Shown here: in pieces, positions 33,200 to 42,104 of the stretch | Layout: every line of letters begins with the position of its first letter | Position numbering within the stretch: position 1 is the first letter of the stretch | Assembly (NCBI RefSeq): GCF_001267885.1 | Contig: NZ_CP012382.1 | Span: 62,001-126,000, forward strand | DNA from: Streptomyces ambofaciens ATCC 23877 | GTDB lineage: Bacteria; Actinomycetota; Actinomycetes; Streptomycetales; Streptomycetaceae | Reading direction: 5' to 3' | Length of the DNA stretch: 64,000 nt | Made by a program: the position numbers and the translations under genes | Notes under the pieces: model-generated | Database searches by the model: none | The model's input: the letters and a program-made list of their open reading frames with translations, nothing else | Told to the model about the DNA's origin: nothing

Positions 33200-33275
33200 C
33201 CGGCGCGGAAGCCCCGTCCGTTCCGCTCCTGCGAAGACGGTGCGGCGCGGCTCTCGCCGGTTCCGGCAGGCGGTG

Positions 33276-34277
33276 TCATCCGCCGACCCTGCCGGCCGTG
33301 ATCTGCCGGCCGCGGGTGGCGTCGACCACGATGGGGATGCCGTCGGGGATGTGCCCTTCAAGATTGCTGAGCAGCCCTTCGACCGGGGGCAGGTCGCCGG
33401 GGCTGCGTACGTGGATGTACAGGGTCCGGGACTGTGCGTCGACGCTGGTGACCATCGCGCCGGGGGTGTGCGTGAGCCACCGCTCGGCGGCGCTCTTGGC
33501 TCTGAGGGTCCAGGTGTTGAGCAGCACGGTGGCGACCGTGTGGGCGCCCAGGGGGAGCATGACGGCCGTGAAGAGCAGCCCGAGCATGACGTGGGCGCGG
33601 CGTGGCCGCCGCAGGACGCGCCGTCCGGCGGGGCGGGTGTATCCGAGGGCGGTGAAGACGACCATGCCGGCGAAGACGAGGGCGAAGAGGTTGGACGAGA
33701 AGAGGACCAGCGCGCCCAGCGCCGGCCACCACGCCCCCTGGCCGGCGCAGACGCCGGTGACCACGAGGGGCGGTACGAGGGAGATCGCGATGGCCACTCC
33801 GGGCAGGACCGCGGCGACATCCTTGCGGGCCAGTGCCACGGCGCCGGCGAAGCCCGTGGCCAGGGCGGAGATCAGGTCCAGTAGGCCCGGGGAGGTCCGG
33901 CCGGAGATCTGGCTGTTGGTCAGCAGGTCGTAGGACTGGGGCACGACCAGTGAGGCCACTGCCCCGACCAGGATCACCAGCAGGCATCCGAGGGTCACGA
34001 AGGCGGCGGCGGTGGTGCGGCGGCGTTGTACGGCACCGAGGGCGATTCCCATGATGGGGGTGGACAGCGGTGCGATGATCATCGCGCCGATGACGGTGGC
34101 GGTGGAGTCCGTCAGGATGCCGCCCGCCGCGATCACGGCGGACAGCGTGAGCATGGTCCAGAAGGCCGACTGCTTCGAGCGGCTGTCCCCCGACGAGAGG
34201 TCGAGGTCCTGCTGGAGGTCGTCCAGAGAGCGGCGTTGGCGGTCGGGCAGAACCTTGGCACGGAGTTGGCCGGGCAT
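33276..34277 (-). CDS. DUF389 integral membrane protein
   Basis: A 333-residue membrane protein with six or more hydrophobic segments. The conserved DUF389 core is visible: FWTMLTLSAVIAAGGILTDS, AMIIAPLSTPIMGIALG, and later GVAIAISLVPPLVVTGV. A cytoplasmic C-terminal region of about 90 residues (from AKSAAERWLTHTPG) follows. Family function is unknown, with transport suggested. ATG start; no operon partner. Downstream is the VOC gene (convergent, about 75 bp). Confidence 0.9.
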   Translation of the reverse strand: MPGQLRAKVLPDRQRRSLDDLQQDLDLSSGDSRSKQSAFWTMLTLSAVIAAGGILTDSTATVIGAMIIAPLSTPIMGIALGAVQRRRTTAAAFVTLGCLLVILVGAVASLVVPQSYDLLTNSQISGRTSPGLLDLISALATGFAGAVALARKDVAAVLPGVAIAISLVPPLVVTGVCAGQGAWWPALGALVLFSSNLFALVFAGMVVFTALGYTRPAGRRVLRRPRRAHVMLGLLFTAVMLPLGAHTVATVLLNTWTLRAKSAAERWLTHTPGAMVTSVDAQSRTLYIHVRSPGDLPPVEGLLSNLEGHIPDGIPIVVDATRGRQITAGRVGG

Positions 34278-34370
34278 GTGGGTCAGTATCGTGACCGGGG
34301 CCGTCCCCTCCGGGCAGGAACACGACCCGCGTGAACGTCACGTCGGCCATCAGGGCGCGCGGCCGGCCCG

Positions 34371-34649
34371 GTGGAACTCAGCACTCGGGTACGCCGCCCG
34401 CTCCCGTCCCGCGATCGTGCGGCGGGCACCGCCTGCGCCGCACCGCAGGTCTCGCCCGCCCTCGTCGCGGCGATGCTGAAGACCGAGAGCGACTTCGATC
34501 CGCACCTGAGCGATCCCGCCGCGGACGAGTACGGCATCGCCCGCTGGACCTCCCGCGTGCTGCGGTACTACCTCCCGCCGGGCCGGCAGGACCGTGGCCC
34601 GCGGCCCCCGCTCGACGCCGGGACGTCCCGGCACCGCCCGCGTCCGTGA
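34371..34649 (+). pseudogene. Lytic transglycosylase-like remnant
   Basis: The segment VSPALVAAMLKTESDFDP with the catalytic-type Glu, followed by DEYGIARWTSRVLRYYLPPG, is recognisable as the start of a Streptomyces transglycosylase-like (SLT) domain. It has no signal peptide, no remainder of the lysozyme fold and ends abruptly in a Pro/Arg-rich tail, so it is a fragment. It lies between DUF389 and the kinase genes. Confidence 0.6.
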
Positions 34650-34785
34650 CACCGGCGCGGACGGTGGCCGCCTCCTGCGGGAGGCAGTTCTCAACGTCCC
34701 AGGTCAGTCGGTCCGCTGCTCCCGTCTAGGCTTCTGTCCCGGGCCGGCCCGTCGGCCGGCCGGGGAGCAGGGGGATGACGGTTCG

Positions 34786-36387
34786 ATGAGCAGCACCACC
34801 GAGGTGTTCCAGCCGCTTCAGGCGGGTGACCCCGCTGTCGTGGCCGACTACCGGCTCGTGGCCCGGCTCGGCGCGGGGGGCATGGGCCGGGTGTACCTGT
34901 CGCACACCCAGGGCGGCCGCCCGGTGGCGATCAAGGTGGTGCGGCCGGAGCTCGCCGACGATCCGGGCTTCCGGCGGCGTTTCCGCAGGGAGGTGGAGGC
35001 CGCCCGCCGGGTCAGGGGCGCCTACACCGCGGAACTCGTCGACGCCGACACCGACGGCGTACCGCCCTGGCTCGCCACGCTGTACGTGCCCGGGCCGTCC
35101 CTGACGGCGGCCGTTGCCCGGCGGGGCCCGCTGCCGGTGTCCGCCGTGCTGTGGTTGATGGCCGGCGTGGCCGAGGCGCTCGAGGCGATCCACGGCGTGG
35201 GGGTGGTGCACCGGGACCTCAAGCCATCCAACGTGCTGCTGGCCGCTGACGGGCCGCGGGTGATCGACTTCGGTATCTCGGTCGCCGCCGACCTCTCCTC
35301 GCACACCGCTACCGGCGCAACGGTCGGCACGCCGCACTTCATGGCGCCCGAGCAGGCGACCGCCGGTGAGGTGTCCCCGGCGACCGACGTCTTCGCCCTG
35401 GCCCAGACGGCGGCCTTCGCGGCGCTGGGCGAACCGTTGTACGGGGAGGGCATAGCGCCGGTCGTGCTGTACCGGATCGTGCACGAGGAACCCGATCTGT
35501 CCCGGTTGCCGGAGCCGTTGCGTCCGCTGTTCGCCCGGTGTCTGGCGCCCGATCCGCGGGAGCGGGCCACGCCGGCGGAGGTCGTCGAGTGGTGCCGGGA
35601 GCGTCTTGGAGCGGACGCCGACGCGGGCGCCGGGCCGGCCGTGTGGCGCGAGGTCACGGGACCCGAGGCGAGTGTTCCGGACCCGGTGGGCACTCCCGTG
35701 GATCCGTCGACGGCGGCCTCGACGCTGTTGCTCGGGCCCGCCCGGCGCCGGGTGCCGCGCGGACGGCGAGCCGCGCTGATCGCGGGTGGGGCCGTGGCGG
35801 CGGGCGCTCTGGTGCTGACGGGTTGGACGTGGTTCGCCGGTGACCGGTTCGGCCTCGGCGAGCGGGCCGCGGACAACTCCCCTTCGGCTCCCGCACCGAC
35901 GCATTCCGCCCGGTCCACGGCGTCACCGTCGAGCACTCCGCAGGCCGTTGGCGCCTCCCCCGGGCCGTCGCGGTCCGCCCCGGACGCCTCCGCGTCCTCG
36001 GGAACGGAGGTGCTGTCCCCCGCGTTGCTGTACGAGACGAACTCCCTGAGCCTGGACGAACCGAAGCTCCGCACCGACCGTGCGGGCGACATCCGTCTGA
36101 ACTGCGAGGACGACGACGCCTGCGCGCTGGAGAGCGACACCAGCCTGTTCGTGCAGCTGTTCAACGGCAAGGCCGCCTCCCTCGACGTCTGCCGCCACCT
36201 CCTCAGCGGCGCCACCAGTCCCGAGTACCGCACCTGGTCCCTCGCGGCGGCCGAGGAGGGCACCCAGCTCTGTGTCGGGAACGACTCGGGCGACGTCGGA
36301 GCGCTCAGGATCCAGGTCAAGCAGACGGCCCTGCGCGAGGAGGCCTTCCTGCAACTGGGCATGACCGTCTGGGAGAAGAAGGCCTGA
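34786..36387 (+). CDS. Transmembrane serine/threonine protein kinase (PknB-like)
   Basis: A 533-residue Hanks-type kinase. Glycine loop LGAGGMGRVYL (about 28-38), catalytic Lys50, catalytic loop VVHRDLKPSN with Asp144, DFG at 161-163 and the activation-segment anchor GTPHFMAPEQ. A linker leads to one transmembrane helix (about 325-345, AALIAGGAVAAGALVLTGW). The outside part has a Ser/Pro/Ala-rich stalk and a Cys-containing domain (NCEDDDACALES and DVCRHLLSG) rather than PASTA repeats. ATG at 34786 after GGGGGA. Probably senses an extracytoplasmic signal; substrates unknown. Confidence 0.94.
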   Translation: MSSTTEVFQPLQAGDPAVVADYRLVARLGAGGMGRVYLSHTQGGRPVAIKVVRPELADDPGFRRRFRREVEAARRVRGAYTAELVDADTDGVPPWLATLYVPGPSLTAAVARRGPLPVSAVLWLMAGVAEALEAIHGVGVVHRDLKPSNVLLAADGPRVIDFGISVAADLSSHTATGATVGTPHFMAPEQATAGEVSPATDVFALAQTAAFAALGEPLYGEGIAPVVLYRIVHEEPDLSRLPEPLRPLFARCLAPDPRERATPAEVVEWCRERLGADADAGAGPAVWREVTGPEASVPDPVGTPVDPSTAASTLLLGPARRRVPRGRRAALIAGGAVAAGALVLTGWTWFAGDRFGLGERAADNSPSAPAPTHSARSTASPSSTPQAVGASPGPSRSAPDASASSGTEVLSPALLYETNSLSLDEPKLRTDRAGDIRLNCEDDDACALESDTSLFVQLFNGKAASLDVCRHLLSGATSPEYRTWSLAAAEEGTQLCVGNDSGDVGALRIQVKQTALREEAFLQLGMTVWEKKA

Positions 36388-36642
36388 GGGGTGGGGCGGC
36401 GGGCCCGCGCACGCGGTGACGGGCGCGCAGCCGGCGGACCGCCGAGCAGGTCGCGGCGCCTGCGTGGGGGCGTCCCCGCGGGAGCAGCCGGACTCCGCGC
36501 GCATCGTGCTCCCCGGGCCGGGGGCCGGGGGCCGGGGATCACTGCGGGAGGCTTTCCCTCAGAGCGCCGCTTCCGAGTTGCCGCCGGGAGCACGGTGCCG
36601 TGTCCGGTCCCGAGGGCGTGGTCAGTTTCGCCCCTGCCGCAC

Positions 36643-36677
36643 AGGGCGGCCCCGGTGTGGCGCGTCGGGGCCGCCCT
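36643..36677 (-). terminator. Hairpin terminator after the lipoprotein gene
   Basis: Perfect inverted repeat AGGGCGGCCCCG and its complement with an 11-nt loop, 12 bp beyond the stop codon of the minus-strand lipoprotein gene. The rest of the 36388-36689 gap holds no gene. Confidence 0.8.
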
Positions 36678-36689
36678 CCGGCCTGCGGG

Positions 36690-37574
36690 TCAGCTCTGCT
36701 GCCGGCTCTGCTTCATCACTTCGTTCGTCATGTCGGCGACCTGGCCGGCCGGCGGTGCCTGTGCCTCGACCTCGGTGCCGAAGTCGGAGTAGTTCATCAC
36801 CATGGTCATCTTGATCTGCTGCGGTGCGGCGCTGTTCTCCGCCTTGGCGCCGGCGGAGGGCGCGCCCTTGACGCTCATGTCGAGCTGCTGGCGCCGCAGC
36901 CGTCCGTCGCCGTCGAGCCAGACCTGCATCGGCAGCGTCGGGCCGACCTGCCGGCGCAGCTGGTCGCCGCCCGGCAGCTCGGCGACGTCCACCGACACCT
37001 TGTAGTGGGTGGTGTCGACGCCGTCGATCTTCTCCTGGCCGACCTTGGTGACGTCCTGGTCGGTGATGGCCTTGGCGTAGGCGGCCGACTGGGCCGGGTC
37101 ACCGATCTGCCCGGCGTTCACGCCCAGTGCCTGCGCGGCCTTCTTCAGGTCGATCTTCATCCAGGTCTTGCCGCCCGGGGCCTTCTGCCCCGGCACCTTC
37201 TGATAGAGGACCTGGTCGACCACGCGCTGCTCGATGCTCTTGCCCTGGGCGGTCACGGTCATGACGCTGTCGCCCTCTTGGAAGTCGAGCGCCCCCTTGC
37301 CGTCGGTGGTGATCGACTCCTGCGGCGCGGAGAGCTTCATGTTGATCGTCATTTTGGCCGTCTCCGCCTCGGCCGTCCTGTCGTAGGCGGCCCGCACCTG
37401 CGTGGTGCCCTGCTCCTGCGCCCCCGCATCGCCGCTCGCGCTCGCGCTTCCGCTCGATGCCGTACCGGCCTTCTGCGACTTCGGCTCCTCGTCACCGCCG
37501 CAGCCCGTCAGTACGGCACTCGCCATGACGGCGGCCACGCCGATCGCGCTCGCCTTCATCCCCCTGCTCGGCAT
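36690..37574 (-). CDS. LppX/LprG-like lipoprotein
   Basis: A 294-residue exported lipoprotein. The signal peptide ends in a lipobox AVLTGC with Cys25, followed by GGDEEPKSQKAG and an Ala/Ser/Gly linker. The mature domain (about 60-290) has the features of the LppX_LprAFG family: GALDFQEGDSVMTVTA, VVDQVLYQKVPG, IDGVDTTHYKVSVD and LPMQVWLDGDGRLRRQ. Family members carry lipids between membrane and surface in actinobacteria. ATG after GGGGAG; an internal ATG five codons later is an alternative. Terminator follows. Confidence 0.9.
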   Translation of the reverse strand: MPSRGMKASAIGVAAVMASAVLTGCGGDEEPKSQKAGTASSGSASASGDAGAQEQGTTQVRAAYDRTAEAETAKMTINMKLSAPQESITTDGKGALDFQEGDSVMTVTAQGKSIEQRVVDQVLYQKVPGQKAPGGKTWMKIDLKKAAQALGVNAGQIGDPAQSAAYAKAITDQDVTKVGQEKIDGVDTTHYKVSVDVAELPGGDQLRRQVGPTLPMQVWLDGDGRLRRQQLDMSVKGAPSAGAKAENSAAPQQIKMTMVMNYSDFGTEVEAQAPPAGQVADMTNEVMKQSRQQS

Positions 37575-37723
37575 GTGAACTCCCCATCTCCTCAACGGCT
37601 TGCGGCCACTGCGGCCCTGCGGCTTTCTGCCGTCCCGAATGCCCCGGGGCAGGCGGAACACACGCTGGCCGGTGCGGAGTTGACGCGGTGCGCCCTCCGC
37701 CGCGCGGGTGCGGGCGGGCGGGT

Positions 37724-38422
37724 TCAGCCGCCGTGCGGGGGCCGGTCGCCGGGCGCGAGCCGGGGGGCGAAGGGCCCGTGCAGGGCTGCCCAGTGCAGGA
37801 GCAGGAGGGTTTTTCCGTCGGTGATGCGTCCGTCGGTGGTCATGGCGAGGGCCTCGGTGAAGGGGAGTTCGAGTACCTCGATGTCCTCGCCCTCCTCCTC
37901 CACTCCCCCGCCGGCGGCGAGGCGGTCGGCCGGGGTGTAGGGGGCGGCGAAGAAGTGCAGGCGCTCGGTGACCGAGCCCGGGCTCATGTAGGCGTCGAGG
38001 ACGTGGGTGAGCGGGCCGAGCCTGACGCCGAGTTCCTCGGCGCTCTCGCGGCGGATCGCGGTGGCCGGGTCGTCCGCGTCGAGCAGTCCGGCCGCCGCCT
38101 CGACGAGCATGCCGTCGGGGTGGCCGTTGACGTAGGCCGGGTAGCGGAACTGACGGGTGAGCAGGACGCGGCCGCGGTCGGTGTCGTAGGGCAGGACGAC
38201 GGCGCCGTTGCCGCGGTCGTAGGTCTCGCGCTGCTGGGTCTCCCATCGTCCGTCGCGGCGCCGGTAGTCGAAGGTGGTGCGGCGCAGGACGTGCCAGCCC
38301 TGCGAGGTGAGCTCGACGTCGCGTATCCGCACGCGGGGGTTGCGCTCGAGGCCGCGTCCGGCGAGGTGGAGACCGGTGCGCCCGCGGTGGTCGGGGATGT
38401 CGACACCCGGGCGGCTTGTCAC
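37724..38422 (-). CDS. Nudix hydrolase (nucleotide-sugar diphosphatase-like)
   Basis: A 232-residue Nudix protein. The Nudix box lies in the EAAAGLLDADDPATAIRRES..AEELG region, with RES-AEEL intact while the first Glu of the GX5E pattern is Asp. The N-terminal LTSQGWHVLRRTTFDYRRRDG and VVLPYDTDRGRVLLTRQFR resemble ADP-ribose or GDP-mannose pyrophosphatases. Overlaps by 4 nt (ATGA) with the upstream DUF4406 gene, so the two are coupled and perhaps act in nucleotide housekeeping. Confidence 0.88.
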   Translation of the reverse strand: MTSRPGVDIPDHRGRTGLHLAGRGLERNPRVRIRDVELTSQGWHVLRRTTFDYRRRDGRWETQQRETYDRGNGAVVLPYDTDRGRVLLTRQFRYPAYVNGHPDGMLVEAAAGLLDADDPATAIRRESAEELGVRLGPLTHVLDAYMSPGSVTERLHFFAAPYTPADRLAAGGGVEEEGEDIEVLELPFTEALAMTTDGRITDGKTLLLLHWAALHGPFAPRLAPGDRPPHGG

Positions 38423-38802
38423 GCGGCCGCCTGCGGGGTGCGGCGGGGAAGGTCGGCGGCGTCGTGGTAGACGGGCAGGCCGCGCCGGCGGGCGGTGGCG
38501 ACGTCCTGGTCAGCGCCGGCGGAGTCACCCGGCAGGCGCAGCACGGCGTCGCAGTGGGCGAGCAGCCGGTCGGCTGCCGGGTAGAGGACCTGGTCGGCGA
38601 GGGGGTCGGTGGGGCCGGCACCGGCGGAGCGCAGGACGGGCAGGGCGATCCACTCGCCGATCACGGGGAGGTGGCCGGCCGCGAAGACGGGCCAGGCGGC
38701 GGCTTCGAGGCGGGCGAGGTTGGCGGCCATGGCCTGCGGGTCGCCGCCGGTGCCGGAGCGGTACGGGCCGGCGATCAGGATGAGCAGGGGCTTGTCGTTC
38801 AT
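38419..38802 (-). CDS. DUF4406 / nucleoside 2-deoxyribosyltransferase-like protein
   Basis: A 127-residue protein of the nucleoside deoxyribosyltransferase-like fold: LLILIAGPYRSG near the N-terminus, HLPVIGEWIALPVLR in the middle, and AHCDAVLRLPGDSAGADQDV with the conserved acidic residues. It probably cleaves or exchanges nucleoside bases, or is an uncharacterised relative. ATG at 38802 is 48 bp from the divergent DeoR gene, so a shared control region regulated by that DeoR protein is likely. Coupled to the Nudix gene downstream. Confidence 0.82.
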   Translation of the reverse strand: MNDKPLLILIAGPYRSGTGGDPQAMAANLARLEAAAWPVFAAGHLPVIGEWIALPVLRSAGAGPTDPLADQVLYPAADRLLAHCDAVLRLPGDSAGADQDVATARRRGLPVYHDAADLPRRTPQAAA

Positions 38803-38850
38803 GACCGCTAAGATACATGCAGGATCGTGCAACAACCGGAAGGAACGTGA
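38803..38850. promoter_or_regulatory. Short divergent control region
   Basis: Only 48 bp separate the divergent DUF4406 and DeoR genes. It is AT-richer than its surroundings and contains ATACATGCAGG...CGTGCAACA, with two TGCA boxes 10 bp apart, a possible DeoR operator. Autoregulation is inferred. Confidence 0.45.
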
Positions 38851-39609
38851 ATGCTGGCTGCTGAACGACGCGAGCACCTGCTCGCTCTGCTCGCCCGCAC
38901 GGGAAAGATCGTGGCCAAGGACGTCGCCGCCGACCTGGGCATCTCCGAGGACAGCGTGCGGCGCGACCTGCGCGACCTCGCCGCGGAGGGGCTGTGCCAG
39001 AGGGTGTACGGTGGTGCGCTGCCCGCGTCGCCCGCGGTGGTGGACTACGACGCGAGGCGGGTGGTGGCCCCGGAGGGCAAACGCAAGGTCGCCGCGGTGG
39101 CCGCCGCACTGGTACGGCCGGGCGGTTCGCTGATCCTCGACGGCGGCACCACCGCCCTCGCGGTGGCGCGGGCGCTGCCGCAGGAGCTCACCTGCACGGT
39201 GATCACCCACAGCCCGACGATCGCCACGGCTCTGATCGACCACCCGGGGGCGGAGCTCTTCCTGCTCGGCGGGCGCGTCTTCAAGCACTCGGCGGTCACC
39301 TGCGGTGCCGCCGCGGTCGAGGCCGCGCAGAACGTCTCCGCCGAGCTGTGCCTGCTCGGCGTCACCGGTGTGCACCCCGAGGCGGGACTGACCACCGCGG
39401 ACGCCGACGAGGCGGCGATGAAACGCGCCCTGGCAGCGCGGGCCGCGGACACCTACATCCTCGCCTCCTGCGAGAAGATCGGAACGGCCTCGCCCTACCG
39501 CGTCCTGCCGTGGGAGAAGATCACCGGACTGATCACCGACGCCGATCCCCACGACACGGTCGTCGGACGGCTCAGGGCCCTGGGCGTCAAGACCCTCACC
39601 GCCGAATGA
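38851..39609 (+). CDS. DeoR/GlpR-family transcriptional regulator
   Basis: A 252-residue regulator. N-terminal DeoR helix-turn-helix (about 6-60): VAKDVAADLGISEDSVRRDL followed by AEGLCQRVYGGAL. C-terminal sugar-phosphate-binding domain with ILDGGTTALAVARAL and FLLGGRVFKHSAVT, and the EAAMKRALAARA segment. ATG after GGAAGGAA. It probably represses the divergent DUF4406-Nudix pair in response to a phosphorylated sugar or nucleoside. The next gene overlaps its stop codon. Confidence 0.92.
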   Translation: MLAAERREHLLALLARTGKIVAKDVAADLGISEDSVRRDLRDLAAEGLCQRVYGGALPASPAVVDYDARRVVAPEGKRKVAAVAAALVRPGGSLILDGGTTALAVARALPQELTCTVITHSPTIATALIDHPGAELFLLGGRVFKHSAVTCGAAAVEAAQNVSAELCLLGVTGVHPEAGLTTADADEAAMKRALAARAADTYILASCEKIGTASPYRVLPWEKITGLITDADPHDTVVGRLRALGVKTLTAE

Positions 39610-40034
39610 AGAAGCAGCCCGGCAGCAGCCGGCCGCACCAGGACCAGCCGGCCGCAGCCGCCGCTCGCCCCGCGCCCGGGGAACCGGAGCACCCCCTCCT
39701 CCGCGACGTCTTCCCGGACCTCGTCGCCGAACTGACCGCCCTTCTGCAGGACGAGGGGGAGAGCGAACTGGCGGTCTGCGCGCGGGACCTGCGGCTGGTC
39801 GAGGAGTGCGGCTGCGGCGACGGCTTCTGCCAGAGCATCCGGACGGCAGATCATCCGCGGGGGCGGCCCTACGGCCCGGGCCACCGGTGCGTACCTCTCT
39901 CGCCCTCGACGGGCATGCTGATCCTGGACGTCGTGGACGGCCGGATCGTGTACATCGAGGTACTCGACCGGCCGCCCCTGCTCCGCCTGGAAGAACGGGC
40001 TCAGCCGAAGGGGCCGCCGGCGGCGAAGGCGTAG
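39606..40034 (+). CDS. Conserved protein with CGCGDGFC motif
   Basis: A 142-residue protein overlapping the DeoR stop (ATGA). Key features are LRLVEECGCGDGFCQS, with three Cys in a CxC-x4-C pattern, and GMLILDVVDGRIVYIEVLDRPPL near the C-terminus. The Cys set could bind a metal. The N-terminus is low-complexity. Its 3' end overlaps the convergent SGNH hydrolase gene by 34 bp. Not assigned to a named family. Confidence 0.75.
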   Translation: MKKQPGSSRPHQDQPAAAAARPAPGEPEHPLLRDVFPDLVAELTALLQDEGESELAVCARDLRLVEECGCGDGFCQSIRTADHPRGRPYGPGHRCVPLSPSTGMLILDVVDGRIVYIEVLDRPPLLRLEERAQPKGPPAAKA

Positions 40035-41152
40035 GCGGCGAAGCGCCTGCCCATGCGGCGGTACGCGGCGGCGGTGGGGTGGAGGCCGTCGCCCAGGTCG
40101 TCCGCCTCGTGCGGGCCGAGCAGTGTTCGTCCGTCGAGATGGTGGAGGTGGGGATCGGACGCCTGGCGTGCCGCGGCGATCCGGGCCAGCTCGGCACGGA
40201 CCACCGTCAGCGTCAGTGCGCCGCCGGCCACGTCGGCCGGGTCGCCCAGGGCGGCGATCCTCCCGTCCGGTCCGGTCGCGGCCGGGCCGGGAACCTGCTC
40301 AAGGGCGGGACAGCTCACCGGGGAGATCAGCAGCAGCGGGGTGTCGGGGTGGCCGTCGCGGATCGTGTCCAGGAATCCGTGGAGCGCCGGGCCGAACGTC
40401 CGCAGCCGGAAGGCGGACAGGGCCACGATGTTGATGCCCACCTTGAGGCTGATCAGGTCGGCGGGCATGTCGCGGATCGTCCGGGCGACGTAGGGGTCCA
40501 GCAGGGCGTTGCCCGCCTGGCTGAGGTTGATCACCTCCGTATCTGCGAGCGCGGCCGCCACCACCGGCCAGGTCCCGGTCGGGCCGTCGGCCTCGATGCA
40601 GTGGCTGATGGAACTTCCGTGGTGCACCCAGCGGCGCCGCCCGTCCGGCAGCGGTGCCAGCACCTCGCCGTCAGCGCGCAGTGCCACCAGTTCCGTAGGG
40701 GTCTGCTGGGGAAGCCACAGCTCGACGTTCTTCATGCCCCTCGGCAGTCCGGCGAACCGCACGGTCCCGGGCTTGCCCGCGACGAGTCGCTGGCGGGCCC
40801 CGGGGCCCGCCATCCGCAGCACGTTGCCCACCGGCGCCTGCCGGCGCCCGGCCAGGGCGCCGTCCACCAGCAGCTCGAGCATTCCGGTCGGGCGAGGGCG
40901 GGGGTCGCCGTCGAGCCGGGCGGTGGAGGTGAGTACCTCGAACTCCAGGGTGCGCGCGTCGGTGCGGAACACCAGCCGCACCCCCGAAGGCATCACGGTC
41001 GGTGCATGGACCGAGGGGTCCTGGTACTGCTCCTTGGTCCACGCGGGCAACCGGCGCGGCATCACCCCCGCCGGTGTGGTCTCCAGGTCCAGCGCACCCC
41101 GCCACTCCACCGGCCCGCCGACCAGGGGAACCGCCCGCATCCTCACCGTCAT
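40001..41152 (-). CDS. SGNH/GDSL-family hydrolase
   Basis: A 383-residue esterase. Residues about 1-170 form an N-terminal beta-sandwich-like domain; the C-terminal SGNH domain begins near WVHHGSSISH (the GDS-type Ser), continues with NLSQAGNA (block II Gly), LKVGINIVAL (block III Asn) and ends with DDLGDGLHPTAAAY (Asp-His). No signal peptide, so it is probably cytoplasmic. Overlaps the CGCGDGFC gene at its 3' end by 34 bp on the other strand. Likely an acetyl or acyl esterase. Confidence 0.9.
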   Translation of the reverse strand: MTVRMRAVPLVGGPVEWRGALDLETTPAGVMPRRLPAWTKEQYQDPSVHAPTVMPSGVRLVFRTDARTLEFEVLTSTARLDGDPRPRPTGMLELLVDGALAGRRQAPVGNVLRMAGPGARQRLVAGKPGTVRFAGLPRGMKNVELWLPQQTPTELVALRADGEVLAPLPDGRRRWVHHGSSISHCIEADGPTGTWPVVAAALADTEVINLSQAGNALLDPYVARTIRDMPADLISLKVGINIVALSAFRLRTFGPALHGFLDTIRDGHPDTPLLLISPVSCPALEQVPGPAATGPDGRIAALGDPADVAGGALTLTVVRAELARIAAARQASDPHLHHLDGRTLLGPHEADDLGDGLHPTAAAYRRMGRRFAAYAFAAGGPFG

Positions 41153-41213
41153 CGCTCCCGTCCTCCCGGGCCGGTGCGCCTGGCAGCGGGCGCCGGGCCG
41201 GTGTCCGCGTACT

Positions 41214-41768
41214 TCACCGGCGCCCGCCGGGCTCCCAGTGGTGGACCTCGATGTCCGCGTACCGGTCCGCGGTCAGGACGGCGCGGGCCGCCTCCGGGCC
41301 CGGGGCCCCGAGGAGCACCGCCGTGCCCAGCCATGTGCCGCCGTCATCGGACAGCAGCGGCCCGTAGGCGATCAGCTCGTCCTGGCCGGGCGGCGGGGCG
41401 AGGTCGGCGGCCGGGCCCTGGCCGAGGCCCAGCACCAGGTACCGGCTGCCGTCGCCGCGGCCACCGGGCGCATCCCACATGGTGCGCCCCAGCACGTTGC
41501 GCCACCGGCGCAGCAGCACGTCCCGGTACGCACCGGCCTGGTAGGCGGGCTCGTCGAAGGCGAACGCGCGGGCGTCGGAGGCGGCGGGCAGGTCGACGAT
41601 GTGCACGCTTCCCGTGGGCGTTTCCCCGTCGTCGGCGAAGGTCGGGCCGCGGGCGATCAGTTCCTTCGCGTACCGGTCCATGTAGGACCAGTGCTCCTCC
41701 TGCAGCTCCTCGCGCAGCGCGAGGGAGCCCATCCGGTCCCGGTGATAGCAGAAGTACTCCATGACCAC
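41214..41768 (-). CDS. YCII-domain protein
   Basis: A 184-residue protein with two YCII-like halves. The first (about 1-95) has YFCYHRDRMGSLALREEL, ARGPTFADDGETPTGS and FAFDEPAYQAGAY; the second (about 100-184) has YLVLGLGQGP, AYGPLLSDDGGTWLG and LTADRYADIEVHHW. YCII domains carry a His-Asp pair proposed to be catalytic. The first half is the more complete. Same strand as the SGNH gene, 61 bp upstream. Function unknown. Confidence 0.82.
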   Translation of the reverse strand: MVMEYFCYHRDRMGSLALREELQEEHWSYMDRYAKELIARGPTFADDGETPTGSVHIVDLPAASDARAFAFDEPAYQAGAYRDVLLRRWRNVLGRTMWDAPGGRGDGSRYLVLGLGQGPAADLAPPPGQDELIAYGPLLSDDGGTWLGTAVLLGAPGPEAARAVLTADRYADIEVHHWEPGGRR

Positions 41769-41910
41769 GGACCCTTCCTCACCGAGGGCGCCGTCTCAAC
41801 CGGCTTTCGGCGGCGAGCTCCCCGCGTCCCGTTCCGAAAGGCGTGACGAAGCCCCCGCGGCGCCGGCGGCCCCGGTGCGGGACGGCCGGCAGCCACCCGA
41901 TGGTCCCAGG

Positions 41911-41950
41911 GCCGGTGCGGGACACGCCGGTGCGGGACACGCCGGTGCGG
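41911..41950. repeat. 15-bp tandem repeat, 2.7 copies
   Basis: Unit GCCGGTGCGGGACAC, twice complete and then partial, in the 336-bp gap (41769-42104) between the YCII gene and the isomerase-like gene. The gap otherwise holds no supported gene. Confidence 0.85.
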
Positions 41951-42104
41951 GCGAGCCGGGTGCGTGTGCCGGAGGGTCGATCGCTCACGGGCGATGACTT
42001 TGCTCCGCGGTGAGAGTCTCCTGCACGAGCCTGCCCGCCGGACGCACCCCTGCTTCCGGCCCGGACGCGACGCAGAGCACGACCCGCGACAGGAGACCTT
42101 CCCC

